Shown one piece after another: positions 63,501 through 64,000 of a DNA stretch of 64,000 nt; position 1 is the first letter of the stretch, and each line of letters opens with the position of its first letter. The notes beneath the pieces are model-generated. The model ran no database searches. It saw only the letters and a list, made by a program, of their open reading frames with translations, and was not told the origin of the DNA. The position numbers and the translations under genes were made by a program. Source of the DNA: JAUVZF01 sp964539385 (GTDB lineage: Bacteria > Planctomycetota > Phycisphaerae > FEN-1346); contig CAZIJC010000002.1 of the NCBI GenBank assembly GCA_964539385.1, positions 1 through 64,000 of the forward strand, in the 5' to 3' direction.

Positions 63501-64000
63501 TGCTGGAGGCGACCGTGCGTCGGCTCAAGGGCCAGCCCGCCGACGAGCCGGGCCGGGCGGACGTGCAGTTGAATCTGGCGGCGTTCATCCCAAACCGATA
63601 CGTGCCGACCGAGAGCCAGCGCATCAGCCTGTATCGGCAGTTGCAGCGTGCGGCAAACGCCCGGACGCTCGCGGAGGTGGCGGCCGAGATCGCCGACATG
63701 TACGGCCCCATGCCGGAAGAGGTGCAGAGGCTGGTAGACCTGGAGGCGGTCCGCGTGGCCGCCGGCGATGCGGGCATCCGCTCCATTCGCCGAAAGGGAG
63801 CGGATCTCGCGTTTGCCGGCGAGGACGCCGCCCTGGTTGCACCGCTTCTGGGCGAATCGGGTAACCGGCAGGTCTCCGGCGCCGGCGTGGTTCGCATCCT
63901 GGACCCGCACAGGTTGGTCTGGCGGCTGCACGAGGATCGCGGCCCGGACGGGGCGCTGGCGCTGCTGAAGAAGGCGCTTGCCCGCTCGGAGGACGGCAAA
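60557..64000 (+). CDS. mfd: transcription-repair coupling factor Mfd (3' end cut by window)
   Basis: At least 1148 residues, continuing past the window edge. It holds the UvrB-like N-terminal region (VAPIQAIMQPVP near 165, GGIMDVYPP), the RNA polymerase-interacting domain (VVHVIHGIGRYLGMKTL near 470), the RecG-like motor (CGDVGYGKTE near 635, DEEQRFG at 733-739, TATPIPRTL, GLDVPHANTMFIHDADRFG, QLRGRVGR) and the start of the C-terminal TRCF domain (YVPTESQRISLYRQ). It removes stalled RNA polymerase and recruits UvrA. Between the N-terminal UvrB-like parts, residues about 125-155 are an inserted repeat not present in usual Mfd proteins. Confidence 0.96.
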   Translation, partial: MAEGQKVDIAATGEAVTDLFARQEVVGLVRQTLCEEGRASVEGLWGSSAPALAAALLPDCPSTLLYVVAHIDSVDDARDDWRLFAGVDPPVFPAWEALPTESDVSDEILADRLRVLKRLAAAQPRARSGSVEAPSQAGVRATANEDAPTLPRRARNDVALPRVLVAPIQAIMQPVPSPRHLAENTLELTVGAEYSMSHLRRWLAERGFRPAELVLEPGRYAVRGGIMDVYPPTAPAPYRLEFFGDELESLRTFDPSTQRSLDDRDRVAVSFMPSGKGGPLAPETSTNLLDYLPQGAWIVWQDPLEIAEVGRSFVARLASPVGVYAFEAVVRESREFARLDVSSFTTSGASDAFALRTESLPAFSGKAEAVRGELADLAAEDTVLLFSDNEGERDRLAEIVDTMGPETKGRIRLGVGRLGAGFRLVAENVAVASNHEVFQRYQTRRRLGRRLETRAIDTWMDLARGDLVVHVIHGIGRYLGMKTLRRDAKALTEMKGALPLPGAAAAEQTADYLLLEFRDKVKVYVPASQVALVQKYVGGFKGKPRLSRVGGKAWGEKKRRVEEAVQNFAMELLRVQAVREARPGITYPSDSLWQKEFEAAFPYPDTEDQAAAMQEIKRNMRSPRPMDRLVCGDVGYGKTELAIRAAFKAVEAGKQVVVLVPTTVLTAQHLGTFRERMADYPVIIEMMCRFQTRGTQAEILDRFRKGQVDILIGTHRLLQKDVVPADLGLLIVDEEQRFGVEHKERLKRMRQTVDILTLTATPIPRTLHMSLLGIRDISSLTTAPQDRRAVRTEVCPWDDGRIRQAILRELARDGQVFFVHNRVRTIEAVADRVRRLVPEARIEWAHGQMKERELEDRMLRFFAGDVDVLVSTTIIESGLDVPHANTMFIHDADRFGLADMHQLRGRVGRYKHRAYCYLLLPEKRPPTPAASKRLHAIEQYAELGAGFQIAMRDLEIRGAGNIMGLEQSGHISAVGYEMYCQLLEATVRRLKGQPADEPGRADVQLNLAAFIPNRYVPTESQRISLYRQLQRAANARTLAEVAAEIADMYGPMPEEVQRLVDLEAVRVAAGDAGIRSIRRKGADLAFAGEDAALVAPLLGESGNRQVSGAGVVRILDPHRLVWRLHEDRGPDGALALLKKALARSEDGK
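60929..61020. repeat. repeat inserted in frame in mfd
   Basis: A 92-base segment bounded by CGAGCCC and GGGCTCG, containing the hairpin CCCGACGC-TCCC-GCGTCGGG. It encodes a Ser/Ala/Arg-rich stretch (SGSVEAPSQAGVRATANED) between two conserved parts of Mfd. Its bounded, palindromic layout suggests a mobile or REP-like element. Confidence 0.55.

Overview
This 64 kb window is GC-rich, and third codon positions are almost always G or C, so long antisense open frames appear opposite most genes and are ignored here. The gene content points to a planctomycete, most likely an uncultured and probably anaerobic Planctomycetota lineage of the Phycisphaerae type. The signs are formylglycine-type sulfatases with Tat signals, DUF1080 proteins, a Kelch-sodium symporter fusion, hydrolases with collagen-binding-like C-termini, very large secreted membrane-anchored proteins, and dispersed palindromic repeats. 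Ferredoxins, an iron-sulfur flavoprotein and a Thi4 without its sulfur-donor cysteine suggest a sulfidic, low-oxygen life style.

Layout. 1-3510: two translationally coupled Tat-exported sulfatases. 3542-10355 (minus): one long operon of twelve genes headed by an ArsR-type repressor, whose palindromic operator covers its own -10 box. It contains two SAM methyltransferases, DUF1638, OsmC, two ferredoxins, an FmdB-like zinc ribbon, a TauE/SafE exporter, an iron-sulfur flavoprotein, an isoprenylcysteine methyltransferase-like membrane protein and Thi4. I read it as a sulfur or metalloid response unit. 10559-11521: a TlpA-like lipoprotein and tRNA-Arg(UCG). 11954-26237: a Tad/Flp pilus or secretion locus with two CpaF ATPases, one carrying an FHA domain, and a Ser/Thr kinase in the same operon.

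26326-43741 is a glycan-degradation region. It holds DUF1080, two related barrel hydrolases, a six-hairpin protein, a heparinase II/III-like lyase and a zinc alcohol dehydrogenase. A sialic-acid-type aldolase follows with a Kelch-symporter fusion. The region ends with two secreted proteins that share a copied 5' leader. A 27-codon remnant resembling an IS110 transposase start lies near its left edge.

43997-55343 encodes two giant exported proteins made of three homologous units, one in the first gene and two fused in the second. Each unit opens with a paired Pro-Tyr motif of fixed 18-residue spacing and closes with membrane helices. I do not recognise this family, and it is the best candidate for an undescribed system here. 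55474-64000 holds a zinc-ribbon protein, a small secreted protein, ClpB, a nitrilase-family hydrolase and a nearly complete mfd that runs off the right edge.

A recurring theme is dispersed repeats entering coding sequence in frame: the N-terminus of the giant fusion protein, the N-terminal part of Mfd and the C-terminal tail of the alpha/beta hydrolase. All functional calls rest on motif recognition by eye; no database search was run.
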